From contig UQFQ01000008.1 of NCBI GenBank assembly GCA_900540395.1, forward strand, positions 1 to 64,000: a DNA stretch of 64,000 bases, written 5' to 3'. Under the pieces are notes generated by a model, which was given only the letters and a program-made list of their open reading frames with translations, made no database searches and had not been told where the DNA came from. Numbering within the stretch: the stretch's first letter is position 1; each line of letters starts with the position of its first letter. The position numbers and the translations under genes were made by a program. Below are positions 53,094 through 62,339 of the stretch, piece by piece. This stretch comes from an uncultured Mollicutes bacterium (GTDB lineage: Bacteria; Bacillota_I; Bacilli_A; RFN20; CAG-826).

Positions 53094-54686
53094 ATGTATA
53101 AAGTAATCATTGTTGACGATGAGGGTGCAGTAAGAGAAAGACTCTACAACCAACTTATTAATTTCAACCACGATTTTGAAATTGTTGGGCAATATGAAAA
53201 CGGCTATGATGCCTTAATTAGTGGCACACAGTTATGCCCAGATCTTTTAATTACCGATATTAAAATGCCTTATATTGATGGTATTGAGTTGATTAAAAGA
53301 ATGAAACAAGAGTTACCACTTTTACAAACAATTATTATTAGTGGTTTTGATAGTTTTGATTATGCTAAGCAAGCTATATCTTTAGGCGTTATTGGCTACA
53401 TTACAAAACCAATTACATTAGGCGAACTTGAAGAAACAATTTCTAAAGCCAAAAACGAACTCGATAAAAGGATTAGTATTGATGATGATATCGAATCTTT
53501 AAAGCGTAGAGCAGATAGCGGATTAAAATTAATGCAAAATAATGATTTGTCAAAACTCATCACTTTAAAAGATATCCCTGAAAACTTTAAAGAAAAGTTA
53601 GAAGCAGATGGGCTAGATTTAAACTATAAATATACGATTTTAGGTGCAATAGATTTTGATGATGCAATAGTTCAAATATCTTATGACAAAATGGAACTCG
53701 TAAGCCTATATTTAGAAAAATACATCAAAGAAGAGTTTGAAAAAACGAATATGAACTATGTTCTCTTTGATAATTCTTCTGAATTTGGTTTGTTCATTTT
53801 GTCTAATTCTCCATTTCAAAAAGAACAACTTCAAGAAAAACTTGTAAGAATTTTAGCCAAAGTTAAAAGAGGTTGTCAGACTGAAATGTCAATTGGTTTA
53901 AGTGAAATAAAAGATGAAGAAGGCGAGCCTAAAAGTTATCGAGAGTTATATCGTCACGCTTTAAGAACTTTAGAATATAGAACAGTTATTGGAAGTAATA
54001 TAGTTATTTTCTTTGATGATATTAATAAAAACAAGACAACTAGTGGTAAAGTTGATGAAAACGAATTTAAAAATATTACTTATGAAGTACTATATGGTGA
54101 ACTTTCTAATGCTAAAGAAAGAATTACTCGTCTATTAAATACGATTACAACAGATAACTTTAAAGATACTTACTTATTTATTTTAAATAACTTAATTGAT
54201 GCATTATTAAAAGCTTGTGTTTCTCTTCAATTACTTTTTGCTACTTATATGAATTATGATGAAATAATAACAAAAGTACATTCTATAAAAAGTAACGAAC
54301 AACTTTTTGATTTTTTTAATAATTTAGTGGATAACATTGATGCCTTAAATAAAAGAAGTAGACAAAGCGGAGTTGAAACTTCATTTAATCAAATCCTTGT
54401 CTATATTCGTAACAATTACAATAAATCTACTTTGTCTTTAGAAGATGTTGCTAATGAGCTTGGATATTCAGTCAGCTATATTAGTGCAATTTTAAAGAAG
54501 AATAATACATCGTTTACTAAATTCTTAACCGATATCAGAATGGAGAAAGCAAAAATTTTACTCCGTAATCCAGAAAATAAACTTTTAACTATCGCTAATG
54601 AAGTTGGCTATGACGACCCATATTATTTCTCACATTGTTTTAAAAAGAATACAGGCCTTTCTCCTGTTGAGTATAGAAAGAAATGA
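53094..54686 (+). CDS. YesN-type response regulator with AraC HTH
   Basis: A 530-residue regulator. The receiver domain (1-120) has VDDEG, phospho-acceptor DIKMPYIDG and YITKPI. A linker of about 300 residues follows, and the C-terminal AraC double HTH (about 430-530) ends PVEYRKK. It works with the kinase that follows, coupled by an ATGA overlap; its TGA stop at the natural AraC end shows that TGA terminates here. It starts 11 bases after TAAAAT without a ribosome site. Likely target: the nearby mgl operon, by analogy with sugar-sensing YesMN/LytS systems. Confidence 0.9.
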   Translation: MYKVIIVDDEGAVRERLYNQLINFNHDFEIVGQYENGYDALISGTQLCPDLLITDIKMPYIDGIELIKRMKQELPLLQTIIISGFDSFDYAKQAISLGVIGYITKPITLGELEETISKAKNELDKRISIDDDIESLKRRADSGLKLMQNNDLSKLITLKDIPENFKEKLEADGLDLNYKYTILGAIDFDDAIVQISYDKMELVSLYLEKYIKEEFEKTNMNYVLFDNSSEFGLFILSNSPFQKEQLQEKLVRILAKVKRGCQTEMSIGLSEIKDEEGEPKSYRELYRHALRTLEYRTVIGSNIVIFFDDINKNKTTSGKVDENEFKNITYEVLYGELSNAKERITRLLNTITTDNFKDTYLFILNNLIDALLKACVSLQLLFATYMNYDEIITKVHSIKSNEQLFDFFNNLVDNIDALNKRSRQSGVETSFNQILVYIRNNYNKSTLSLEDVANELGYSVSYISAILKKNNTSFTKFLTDIRMEKAKILLRNPENKLLTIANEVGYDDPYYFSHCFKKNTGLSPVEYRKK

Positions 54687-56398
54687 AAAATAGAACTTTT
54701 TCAATTAGATTTAAGTTAACTTCTTATACAATTTTATGTTTCTTTCTTTTTTTATGCGCAATAAGCGCAATTGCTTCTGGTTTATATTACACTTCAGTTG
54801 CACAAATAATCGATGAACAAATAATTAATACTTCAAAACAAGTTGTTTCAAACTATGAACTTTATTTTGATAGCGCAATAGAAGTCTCAAACTCTATTCA
54901 AACAAAGATTGATAACCGCAATGTTTTAAATGAAAAGACTGCAATTCGCAGTTATTTTGATGATGTTAAATCAATTAAAGGAGAAATATTATCAATTGCA
55001 TTTTATGATGAAAATGGCGATTTGATTGTTGCTGATTCTACCTTTGATACAGTGAATAATGACAATGTATATGAAAGCAATTCATTTCAAAATGCAATTA
55101 ATGAACCAATGATTAACATCTTTAGTGGTGTTGGTTTTGAAAATGATAGATACGCTTTTACCTTGTCTCGATATATGTCATTTAATAGAAGTGAAAATCA
55201 TGGCGTTGCTTTAATTGAATTTGATTTTACTAAGATTGTTAGGTTAATTTATCAAAGCGATTTAGGTGAAAACGGACATATTGCAATCTTTGACCGAGAT
55301 TATAATGTTGTTTATTCTTCACTTCCTGAACTTATTGATGAAGATTTAATCGAAACAAAAAAACTTGTACTTGGCTCAGCAGGAGTAACGATTAATCATC
55401 AATCTTTTAATCTTTATATTTCAACAATTACAAATACAGGATGGAAAGTTTCTGTTTTTACCAATAATTCTCAAATTTATTCTGTTTTATATAATTTCAT
55501 TATTATTGTAATAATTACAATTCTTCTTCTTTCAATTCTTTATATTTTTATTGTCTATGTAATTGTTAAACAAGTAACTTATCCTTTATATCGTTTGCAA
55601 GCCGAAATGAACAAAGTTAAAGATTTAAATTATGATGTTAATCGTTCAAAACTTAAAAAGGGCAGTAAAGAAATTATTCAACTTGATGCCACATTTAACG
55701 AAATGATGCGAAGAATTCGCTATCTTGCAGATAAGCTTTTACAAGAACAAGAAAATCAAAGAAAGAGTGAATTGAAGGCTCAACAAAATCAAATTAACCC
55801 TCACTTTTTATATAATACTTTAGACTCAATTATTTACATGATTGATAAAGGGGAAAACCAAAAAGCCGAAGAAATGATAGTTGCTTTGTCGAAGTTTTTT
55901 AGAATTTCTATTTCTAGAGGAAAAACTATTATTCCTTTAAAAGATGAAGTAGAGCATGTTAGAAATTATTTGCTTATTCAGAAAATTAGATTTGGTGATC
56001 AATTTACGTATTCAATTGACGTGGATCCATCTTTGTATCAATATTCTTGTATTAAGTTAATACTTCAACCACTGGTTGAAAATGCCATTGAACATGGTTT
56101 AAATGATAATGAAAGTGGTGGAAAAATTGAAATTATTGGTACACAAAATGAAAACTACATTATCTTAAAAATTAAAGATAATGGTTATGGAATTAGTGAA
56201 GATAAATTAGAACGAATATATAAGAGTTTCCATGATGATTCAATCCATCAAGGTGTTGGACTTAAAAATGTATATCAAAGAATTAAAATTTATTATGGTG
56301 AGGAAGCAGACATAAAAATTGATTCTTTGTTTGATGAAGGAACAATAATTTCAATTTATATTCCAAAGAAGAAGGCTGTCAAAAATGAAGAAAAATAG
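54683..56398 (+). CDS. YesM-type sensor histidine kinase
   Basis: A 571-residue membrane kinase. It has one helix at about 12-35, an extracellular Cache-like sensor (about 40-265), a second helix (270-297) and a HAMP segment. The kinase core has QINPHFLYNTLDS carrying the phospho-His, and ATP-binding boxes VENAIEHG and DNGYGI. It overlaps the regulator gene by 4 bases and the binding-lipoprotein gene by 14, so all three are translated together. It probably contacts the lipoprotein to sense sugar outside the cell. Confidence 0.92.
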   Translation: MKNRTFSIRFKLTSYTILCFFLFLCAISAIASGLYYTSVAQIIDEQIINTSKQVVSNYELYFDSAIEVSNSIQTKIDNRNVLNEKTAIRSYFDDVKSIKGEILSIAFYDENGDLIVADSTFDTVNNDNVYESNSFQNAINEPMINIFSGVGFENDRYAFTLSRYMSFNRSENHGVALIEFDFTKIVRLIYQSDLGENGHIAIFDRDYNVVYSSLPELIDEDLIETKKLVLGSAGVTINHQSFNLYISTITNTGWKVSVFTNNSQIYSVLYNFIIIVIITILLLSILYIFIVYVIVKQVTYPLYRLQAEMNKVKDLNYDVNRSKLKKGSKEIIQLDATFNEMMRRIRYLADKLLQEQENQRKSELKAQQNQINPHFLYNTLDSIIYMIDKGENQKAEEMIVALSKFFRISISRGKTIIPLKDEVEHVRNYLLIQKIRFGDQFTYSIDVDPSLYQYSCIKLILQPLVENAIEHGLNDNESGGKIEIIGTQNENYIILKIKDNGYGISEDKLERIYKSFHDDSIHQGVGLKNVYQRIKIYYGEEADIKIDSLFDEGTIISIYIPKKKAVKNEEK

Positions 56399-57443
56399 TA
56401 GATTTGCAGGGTTTTTACTTAGCATTATAAGTTTAATATCACTAAGTGTTGTGAGTTGTGGTGAAAGCAACAGTCATATTTCTTTGTTCATTTATAGTTC
56501 TACAGATACTTTTATGCAAGGTTATGCTGAACAAATTCAAGATACTTTAAGAGACAAATATAACGTTGTAACTTTTAATGGTGAAAGCAGTCAAACTTTA
56601 CAAAACGATCAAATTGTTGGAGAAATTAACAATGATGAATCTAAGTTTTTACTTATAAATCTTGTTGATAGACTTGCTGCTAGAACAATAATTGAAAAAT
56701 CTACTACGAAAGAAAAACCAATAGTCTTTTTAAATCGTGAACCTCTTGAAAGCGATTTAAGTGGAAGTCGATTAGCTTATTATGTAGGTGCTAAACCTGA
56801 AAGTGATGGTAGTCTTCAAGCTGAAATCATTGATGAATTTTATGGTGGGAATGCTAAATTTGTTGAATCTTATGATAAAAATAAGAACGGGAAACTTGAT
56901 GTTTTACTAATTAAAGGCGAACAAGGCCATCAAGATACTGAAAATAGAAGCCAATATTCGATAAATGGACTTAAGGATTTAGGTTATGATGTAAATATTC
57001 TTGATACAAGATTTTGTGATTGGAATAGAGAAACAGCATTTAGTTATCTTCAAGAAGTTTATAGTGATTATGAAAATGATTTAGATGTAATAATTTCAAA
57101 TAACGATGATATGGCTTTAGGCGCTATTGATTATTTTAAAAAAACTTTAGAAGATTATGACTCCTCTATTCCTTTATATGAACAATATCCACTAATTATT
57201 GGGGTTGATGCAACAGAAGTTGGATTTGAAGCAGTTCAAAATCAAGAAATGTATGGAACAGTTCAAAATGATTACGAAAAACAAGTTGCTATTATTGATG
57301 AATTAATCGATTATCTTTTAAATCATATTGATATGTCAACTTTCCCATATAAAACTGATTCAGGTAATTTCTTTAGAACAGATGGTATAAAAATTACTCA
57401 ACAGAACTATAATGAATTTGTAGATACTCCACAAATTCAATGA
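56385..57443 (+). CDS. MglB-like sensor lipoprotein, canonical order
   Basis: A 352-residue sugar-binding lipoprotein (lipobox VVSC). In normal GGBP order it shows IYSSTDTFMQG, ARTIIEK, KPIVFLNREP, a calcium-loop-like DKNKNGKLD, sugar ligands GHQDTENR, CDWNRE, SNNDDMALG, GVDATE and VQND. All are close to E. coli GGBP, so a galactose/glucose-type ligand is likely. Encoded with a YesM kinase and YesN regulator and no permease, it should be a sensor, like the XylFII-LytS pair of clostridia. Ends in TGA. Confidence 0.9.
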   Translation: MKKNSRFAGFLLSIISLISLSVVSCGESNSHISLFIYSSTDTFMQGYAEQIQDTLRDKYNVVTFNGESSQTLQNDQIVGEINNDESKFLLINLVDRLAARTIIEKSTTKEKPIVFLNREPLESDLSGSRLAYYVGAKPESDGSLQAEIIDEFYGGNAKFVESYDKNKNGKLDVLLIKGEQGHQDTENRSQYSINGLKDLGYDVNILDTRFCDWNRETAFSYLQEVYSDYENDLDVIISNNDDMALGAIDYFKKTLEDYDSSIPLYEQYPLIIGVDATEVGFEAVQNQEMYGTVQNDYEKQVAIIDELIDYLLNHIDMSTFPYKTDSGNFFRTDGIKITQQNYNEFVDTPQIQ

Positions 57444-57516
57444 AAAACCTTGCAAAAATCAAATATTTTTTGGTATTTCGTGTTTAATTATATATAATAT
57501 ACAAGAGGTAAGAAAT

Positions 57517-59664
57517 ATGGATATAACTTTAAGACTTGTTGAAGAACTTGGCCTTGAGCAAAGAAAAATCGAGGCAGCTATTAAATTAATTGATGAAGGT
57601 AATACAATTCCTTTTATTGCTCGTTATAGAAAAGAAGCGACTGGTAATTTAGATGATGCGGAATTAAGAAAACTTTTTGACCGTTTAACATATTTAAGAA
57701 ACTTAAACGAAAGAATTGAAACGGTTTTAAAGTCTATTGAGGAACAAGGCAAATTAACCGATGAATTAAAGACTCAAATTGAAAACGTAAAAACTTTAGC
57801 CGAGCTTGAAGATTTATATCGTCCATATAAACCTAAAAAGAAAACAAGAGGGAGCATTGCTAAAGAAAAGGGACTTGAGCCACTTGCAGAAATTATTTTA
57901 AAAGAAAACACATCTCTTAATCTTTATGAAGAAGCAAAGAAATATATTAATGAAGAAAAGAAAGTGTTAACTGTCGATGATGCAATAAACGGAGCAAAAG
58001 ATATTGTTTGTGAAGTTATTAGTGATGATCCACTTATTAGAAAATTTATAAAAGAATTAATAGAGAAAAAAGGTTCTATTTCATCTAAAGAAATTAAAAA
58101 GGACGAAAAAGATACTTATAAAATCTATGCTGACTACACCGAAAGCGTTTCTTCAATAAAGCCACATAGATATTTAGCAATTAATCGTGGTGAAAACGAA
58201 AAATGTCTTAAAGTAAGTGTTGTCTATGATGAAGACGAAGTTATCACTTATATAAGAAAAAGATATAACAAGAAAAAAGAATTTTTCGATATCTATACAG
58301 AAATTATCGCAGACAGTTTAAAACGATTAATCAAGCCTAGTGTTGAAAATGAAATCAGAAATGATTTATTTGATAAGGCGAGTGAACAATCTTTTGAAGT
58401 CTTTAAGAAGAATTTAAAAAGTTTATTAATGTACCCACCTCTAAAAAATAAAGACATTTTAGGTTTTGACCCAGGTTTTAGAACTGGATGTAAATATGCT
58501 TTAATTGATAAACTTGGAAACCCAAATAAAAAAGTAATAGGCGTTAGCCACATTACTTCAAATTCTAAAGAAGAAGTTGAAGAAGCCAAAAAGAGACTTT
58601 TACCAATTTTAAAGAATAACCATATTGATTACATTGCTTTAGGTAATGGAACTGCAAGTAGAGAAAGTGAAGCTATTTTATCGGCACTTATAAAAGAAAA
58701 CAACTTACCTATTAAGATTTATATTGTTAACGAAAGCGGGGCAAGTGTTTATAGTGCTTCTAAACTTGGCGAAGAAGAATTTCCAGATTTACCTGTTGAA
58801 AAAAGAAGTGCCATTTCTCTTGCTAGACGATTAATGGATCCATTAAGTGAGCTTGTTAAAATTGATCCTAAGGCCATAGGTGTTGGTCAATATCAACATG
58901 ATTTAGATCAAAAACGACTTGGAGAAGTTCTTGAAGGCGTAGTCGAAGATTGTGTTAATAATGTTGGAGTAAACTTAAATACTGCTAGTGTCTCATTATT
59001 AAAATATGTTTCAGGCATCAACAAAACAATTGCTCAAAACATTTATGATTATCGTGAAAAAAATGGAGAATTCAAAAACAGAGAAGAACTTAAAAATGTC
59101 CCTAAGCTTGGAGAAAAAGCCTTTGAACAATGTGCTGGATTTTTAAGAATTGTTGATGGAGAAGAACCTCTTGATAATACTGGCGTTCATCCTGAAAGCT
59201 ATAAATATGCCAAAGAAATTATTAAAGAAACAAAAATAGATCTTAAAAACGATGATGAAGATACATTAAAACTTAAACTTTCTTTATTTAATGAAGATAA
59301 ATTCCTATATAAAAAAGAACTTGGATTATTAACTTTAAAAGACATTATTAAAGAACTTGAAAAGCCAGGTAGAGATATCAGAGATGATGTTAAAATTGTT
59401 GAATTAGACAATAACGTTAAATCAATCGAAGACTTAAAAGTTGGTATGATTTTAACAGGAACAGTAAGAAATATTGCAGATTTTGGTGCTTTTGTTGATA
59501 TAAATGTTCATCAAGATGGTTTAGTTCATATAAGTGAAATCGCTAATAAATTTATTCGTCATCCTAGTGAAGTTTTAGCAATCAACGATATTGTTAAAGT
59601 AAAAGTTATTTCAGTTGATCCTTTAACTAAGCGTATTGGTTTATCAATTAAGCAAGCTAAATAA
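57517..59664 (+). CDS. tex: Tex-family RNA-binding protein
   Basis: A 715-residue Tex homologue. It has an N-terminal helical domain (FIARYRKEATGNLDD, LEDLYRPYKPKKKT), a YqgF/RNase H-like domain (DPGFRTGCKYALID), helix-hairpin-helix motifs (about 495-550) and a C-terminal S1 domain (about 640-712). It is a cytoplasmic nucleic-acid-binding protein implicated in transcription fidelity and toxin expression. Monocistronic. Confidence 0.96.
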   Translation: MDITLRLVEELGLEQRKIEAAIKLIDEGNTIPFIARYRKEATGNLDDAELRKLFDRLTYLRNLNERIETVLKSIEEQGKLTDELKTQIENVKTLAELEDLYRPYKPKKKTRGSIAKEKGLEPLAEIILKENTSLNLYEEAKKYINEEKKVLTVDDAINGAKDIVCEVISDDPLIRKFIKELIEKKGSISSKEIKKDEKDTYKIYADYTESVSSIKPHRYLAINRGENEKCLKVSVVYDEDEVITYIRKRYNKKKEFFDIYTEIIADSLKRLIKPSVENEIRNDLFDKASEQSFEVFKKNLKSLLMYPPLKNKDILGFDPGFRTGCKYALIDKLGNPNKKVIGVSHITSNSKEEVEEAKKRLLPILKNNHIDYIALGNGTASRESEAILSALIKENNLPIKIYIVNESGASVYSASKLGEEEFPDLPVEKRSAISLARRLMDPLSELVKIDPKAIGVGQYQHDLDQKRLGEVLEGVVEDCVNNVGVNLNTASVSLLKYVSGINKTIAQNIYDYREKNGEFKNREELKNVPKLGEKAFEQCAGFLRIVDGEEPLDNTGVHPESYKYAKEIIKETKIDLKNDDEDTLKLKLSLFNEDKFLYKKELGLLTLKDIIKELEKPGRDIRDDVKIVELDNNVKSIEDLKVGMILTGTVRNIADFGAFVDINVHQDGLVHISEIANKFIRHPSEVLAINDIVKVKVISVDPLTKRIGLSIKQAK

Positions 59665-59668
59665 GTTT

Positions 59669-59685
59669 TTGCAAAAATTTTGCAA
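59669..59685. promoter_or_regulatory. 17-bp palindrome upstream of Fur-family gene
   Basis: TTGCAAAAATTTTGCAA, symmetric around a central A, just before TATAAT at 59694-59699. It could be an operator for the Fur-family regulator downstream, although it does not match the Bacillus PerR box. TTGCAAAAAT occurs once more near 57448, upstream of tex. Confidence 0.5.
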
Positions 59686-59751
59686 TAAAAGAATATAATT
59701 AGATAACACTAACCAATTTAATTTCATATAATATCTTTGGGGTTGATAAAA

Positions 59752-60126
59752 GTGCATAGAATAACACAACAAAGAAAGAGCATTTTAGAAATTATCAATC
59801 GTTTAGGGCATGCAACTTTACCTGAAATTCAAGATAACTTAATCTATAAAGGTGAAAATGTTGCATTATCAACGATTTATCGCTCTTTAGAGACTTTTGA
59901 AAAAGAGAATGTTATTCGTCGAATTCCATCAAAATATGGTCAAGACTTCTATGAATTTTATGAACAAACAAAACACGATCACTTTGTATGCGTAAAATGC
60001 GGGAAGATTTATGACATACCTAAAAAGAGAACTAATGTTGGATTTTTAGAAAAAGAAGGGAAGTATGTTCAAGAAGTAGTTACTACATATTATGGAATTT
60101 GTGATGATTGTCATGAAGATAATTAA
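59752..60126 (+). CDS. Fur-family regulator, PerR-like
   Basis: A 124-residue Fur-family protein. It has a winged HTH (about 10-70, STIYRSLETFEKENVIRR), a sensing-site motif HDHFVC and structural zinc pairs CVKC and CDDC. Its location directly before a rubredoxin-like peptide and rubrerythrin argues for a peroxide sensor (PerR), not an iron Fur. GTG 59752 fits best with GGGG nine bases upstream; TTG 59737 or 59743 would add a few residues. Confidence 0.85.
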   Translation: MHRITQQRKSILEIINRLGHATLPEIQDNLIYKGENVALSTIYRSLETFEKENVIRRIPSKYGQDFYEFYEQTKHDHFVCVKCGKIYDIPKKRTNVGFLEKEGKYVQEVVTTYYGICDDCHEDN

Positions 60127-60159
60127 ATGCTTAGGCATTGGTTATAATGAGGAGGATTT

Positions 60160-60279
60160 ATGAAAAAATATTTATGCTTAGTCTGTGGCGTTGAATTTGA
60201 AAGCGACGATGAAAATCCAGTTTGCCCAGTTTGTGGTGCAAGTGGTGCAGATTTACAAGAAGTTAAAGAAGAAAACTAA
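60160..60279 (+). CDS. Rubredoxin-like zinc-ribbon peptide
   Basis: A 39-residue protein, short but convincing: AGGAGG site, then CLVCG and CPVCG pairs as in the iron site of rubredoxin, and an acidic end. It probably passes electrons to rubrerythrin, encoded 26 bases downstream. It resembles the stand-alone rubredoxin-like domains often found beside rbr. Confidence 0.85.
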   Translation: MKKYLCLVCGVEFESDDENPVCPVCGASGADLQEVKEEN

Positions 60280-60305
60280 TTAATTTTTAGATAAGGAGAA
60301 TAAAA

Positions 60306-60848
60306 ATGGCAAATAAATACGCAGGTACACAAACCGAAAAGAATTTACAAACAGCTTTTGCTGGCGAATCACAAGCAAGAAACAAATACACTTACTTTGC
60401 AAGTGTTGCTAAAAAAGAAGGCTATGAACAAATCGCAGCTATCTTCTTAGAAACAGCTGACAATGAAAAAGAACATGCTAAATTATGGTTCAAAGAATTA
60501 GAAGGAATCGGCGATACAGCTGCTAACTTAAAAGCTGCTGCAGAAGGCGAAAACTATGAATGGACAACCATGTATAAAGAATTTGCTGAAACAGCTGAAA
60601 AAGAAGGATTTAAAGAACTTGCAATTAAATTCAGATTAGTTGCTGAAGTTGAAGCAAAACACGAAGAAAGATATAACAAACTTTTAAAGAATGTTGAACT
60701 TTGTGAAGTATTCAAAAAAGACACTGGTATTACCATTTGGAAATGCAGAAATTGTGGTTATATCTTTGTTGGAAAAGCAGCACCAAAACTTTGCCCATGC
60801 TGTGCTCACCCACAAAGCTTCTTCGAAATTAACGCTGAAAATTACTAA
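60306..60848 (+). CDS. rbr: Rubrerythrin
   Basis: A 180-residue peroxide reductase. The N-terminal ferritin-like domain has the di-iron ligand motifs FAGESQARNKY, DNEKEHAKLW and EVEAKHEERY. The C-terminal rubredoxin domain has CRNCGYIF and CPCC. It reduces H2O2 in the cytoplasm using rubredoxin-type electrons and is typical of strict anaerobes. Regulated probably by the PerR-like gene upstream. Confidence 0.97.
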   Translation: MANKYAGTQTEKNLQTAFAGESQARNKYTYFASVAKKEGYEQIAAIFLETADNEKEHAKLWFKELEGIGDTAANLKAAAEGENYEWTTMYKEFAETAEKEGFKELAIKFRLVAEVEAKHEERYNKLLKNVELCEVFKKDTGITIWKCRNCGYIFVGKAAPKLCPCCAHPQSFFEINAENY

Positions 60849-60873
60849 TCTTATTTTCTTAACTTAAAATATT

Positions 60874-60908
60874 GAATAGACCGCTAAATAAAGCGGTCTA
60901 TTCTATTT
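60874..60908 (+). terminator. rbr terminator
   Basis: A 12-bp perfect stem GAATAGACCGCT/AGCGGTCTATTC with a 6-base loop, then TATTTT. Confidence 0.92.
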
Positions 60909-60951
60909 TCAAGAGTAACAAATGTTGCTTAAAATATAAGAAGGTTTTAAT

Positions 60952-61137
60952 ATGAAAAAAATAAATTACCGAAAAATGGCAATTGTTTTAGTTGTTGCTT
61001 CTACAATTTTGACATTTTTAATATCGTATATAACGCTTGAAGAATATAATATATTTTCTTTCGTATTAACTTTTATTGTCTTGGTAATTTCACTATTTTG
61101 CTTAATGATTATTTTTTTGCTTACAAAGGAGAATTGA
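60952..61137 (+). CDS. Small two-helix membrane protein
   Basis: A 61-residue protein with a basic start and two hydrophobic helices (about 9-28 and 34-57), ending KEN-TGA. Family unknown. An open frame continues one base later (see 61133-61276), so the annotated end may not be the whole product. Confidence 0.55.
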   Translation: MKKINYRKMAIVLVVASTILTFLISYITLEEYNIFSFVLTFIVLVISLFCLMIIFLLTKEN

Positions 61138-61276
61138 AAAGTTAGGTTCTATTATAACTGCTTTTGTTTGCGCTGCCGAGAGTATTGCGCCTATTAAAAA
61201 TCCAGCTTCAGTTGAATCAGTAGAGAATGGTAAAAATATAGAAGTTTTTTACAATGAGTTTTATATAGATACTTAA
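61133..61276 (+). other. Open frame in +1 phase behind the small membrane gene
   Basis: From 61133 an uninterrupted frame of 47 codons (EKLGSIITAFVCAAESIAP... to TAA at 61274) has protein-like composition. It has no ATG, GTG or TTG near its start. AAAGGAG lies just before the AAT-TGA stop of the previous gene. Either a one-base deletion split one gene, or a +1 shift at the TGA joins them, resembling the prfB arrangement. Confidence 0.4.
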
Positions 61277-61313
61277 TGCTTTATAATAAATTTATTAAAG
61301 GAATTTTAATTTT

Positions 61314-62189
61314 ATGAACGTTAAATATGCTTTTATCCCTTGCGCTGGTAAAGGGACAAGATTTTTGCCTATTACAAAAGGCGTAGCCAAAGAAATGTGT
61401 CCAATTGTGGACCGTCCAACACTTGATTATATTGTTGAAGAGTGCCTAGAAGCAGGAATTACTGATATTGTTTTTGTAATCTCAGAAGGAAAAGATGATA
61501 TTAAAAAATATTATTCTTTAGATGAAGCTTATGAAAAAGATTTAAGAGAACACGGCAAAAATGAATTTGCTGATATAATTCATAAGATAGCTACAAAAGC
61601 TAACTATCATTATGTTATACAACATGAACAACTTGGTTTAGGACATGCAGTTTTACAAGCAAAAAGTGTTGTTAAAGATGATAACTTTGTTGTTTGTTGC
61701 GGGGATGATATTTGCACTTATGAGGGTGATTCCCCTGTTAAACAATTAGTAGAAGCTTTTAAGAAAGTTGGCGGAAAGACTGTTGTTGGCGGACAAAAAG
61801 TCAAACACGAAAGCATTGTTAAATATGGTGCAATGAAAGTTAAAGATTCGCTTTCAGATCGTCTTTATGAATTGTCAGGAATTGTAGAAAAACCAAAACT
61901 TGATGAAGCCCCAAGTGATTTAGCAAGTTTAGGGAAATGGGTTTTTAACGCTAAGATTTTTGATGAACTTGAACACACACCAAAAGGAGCAGGTGGCGAA
62001 ATTCAATTAACAGATGCAATTGCTCAAATTATGAAAAAAGAAGAAGTTTACTACTATGATTTTGTTGGTAAACGTTATGATTGTGGCGATAAATTAGGTT
62101 ATCTAGAAGCAATTATTGATGTTGCTTTATCTCGTGATGAATTTAAAGAAGGTTTAAAAGAACATATAAAATCATTAAATATTAAATAA
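61314..62189 (+). CDS. galU: UTP-glucose-1-phosphate uridylyltransferase
   Basis: A 291-residue nucleotidyltransferase that makes UDP-glucose, the co-substrate of GalT and precursor of glycolipids and polysaccharides. Signature GKGTRFLPITKGVAKEM at the N-terminus, active-site VEKPKLDEAPSDLAS, and GGEIQLTDAI. Complete. Confidence 0.95.
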   Translation: MNVKYAFIPCAGKGTRFLPITKGVAKEMCPIVDRPTLDYIVEECLEAGITDIVFVISEGKDDIKKYYSLDEAYEKDLREHGKNEFADIIHKIATKANYHYVIQHEQLGLGHAVLQAKSVVKDDNFVVCCGDDICTYEGDSPVKQLVEAFKKVGGKTVVGGQKVKHESIVKYGAMKVKDSLSDRLYELSGIVEKPKLDEAPSDLASLGKWVFNAKIFDELEHTPKGAGGEIQLTDAIAQIMKKEEVYYYDFVGKRYDCGDKLGYLEAIIDVALSRDEFKEGLKEHIKSLNIK

Positions 62190-62250
62190 CTTTCTTTATA
62201 TTTATATAGAAATTAATCTTTTATAAGTAAAAATTGTAAAGAGTGTAAAA

Positions 62251-62287
62251 TTTACATTTTCTTTACAATTTTTTACATTTGTATGAT
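62251..62287 (+). promoter_or_regulatory. Pho-box-type direct repeats and pst promoter
   Basis: TTTACA at 62251, 62262 and 62272, 10-11 bases apart as in PhoP-binding sites of Bacillus, followed by TATGAT (62282-62287) as -10 box. This predicts phosphate-starvation control of pstS and pstC. Confidence 0.75.
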
Positions 62288-62339
62288 ATTTCTTAAAGTT
62301 TCTTCTCTATATAGTTAATGGCGTAAAGAGGAGAAAGAA

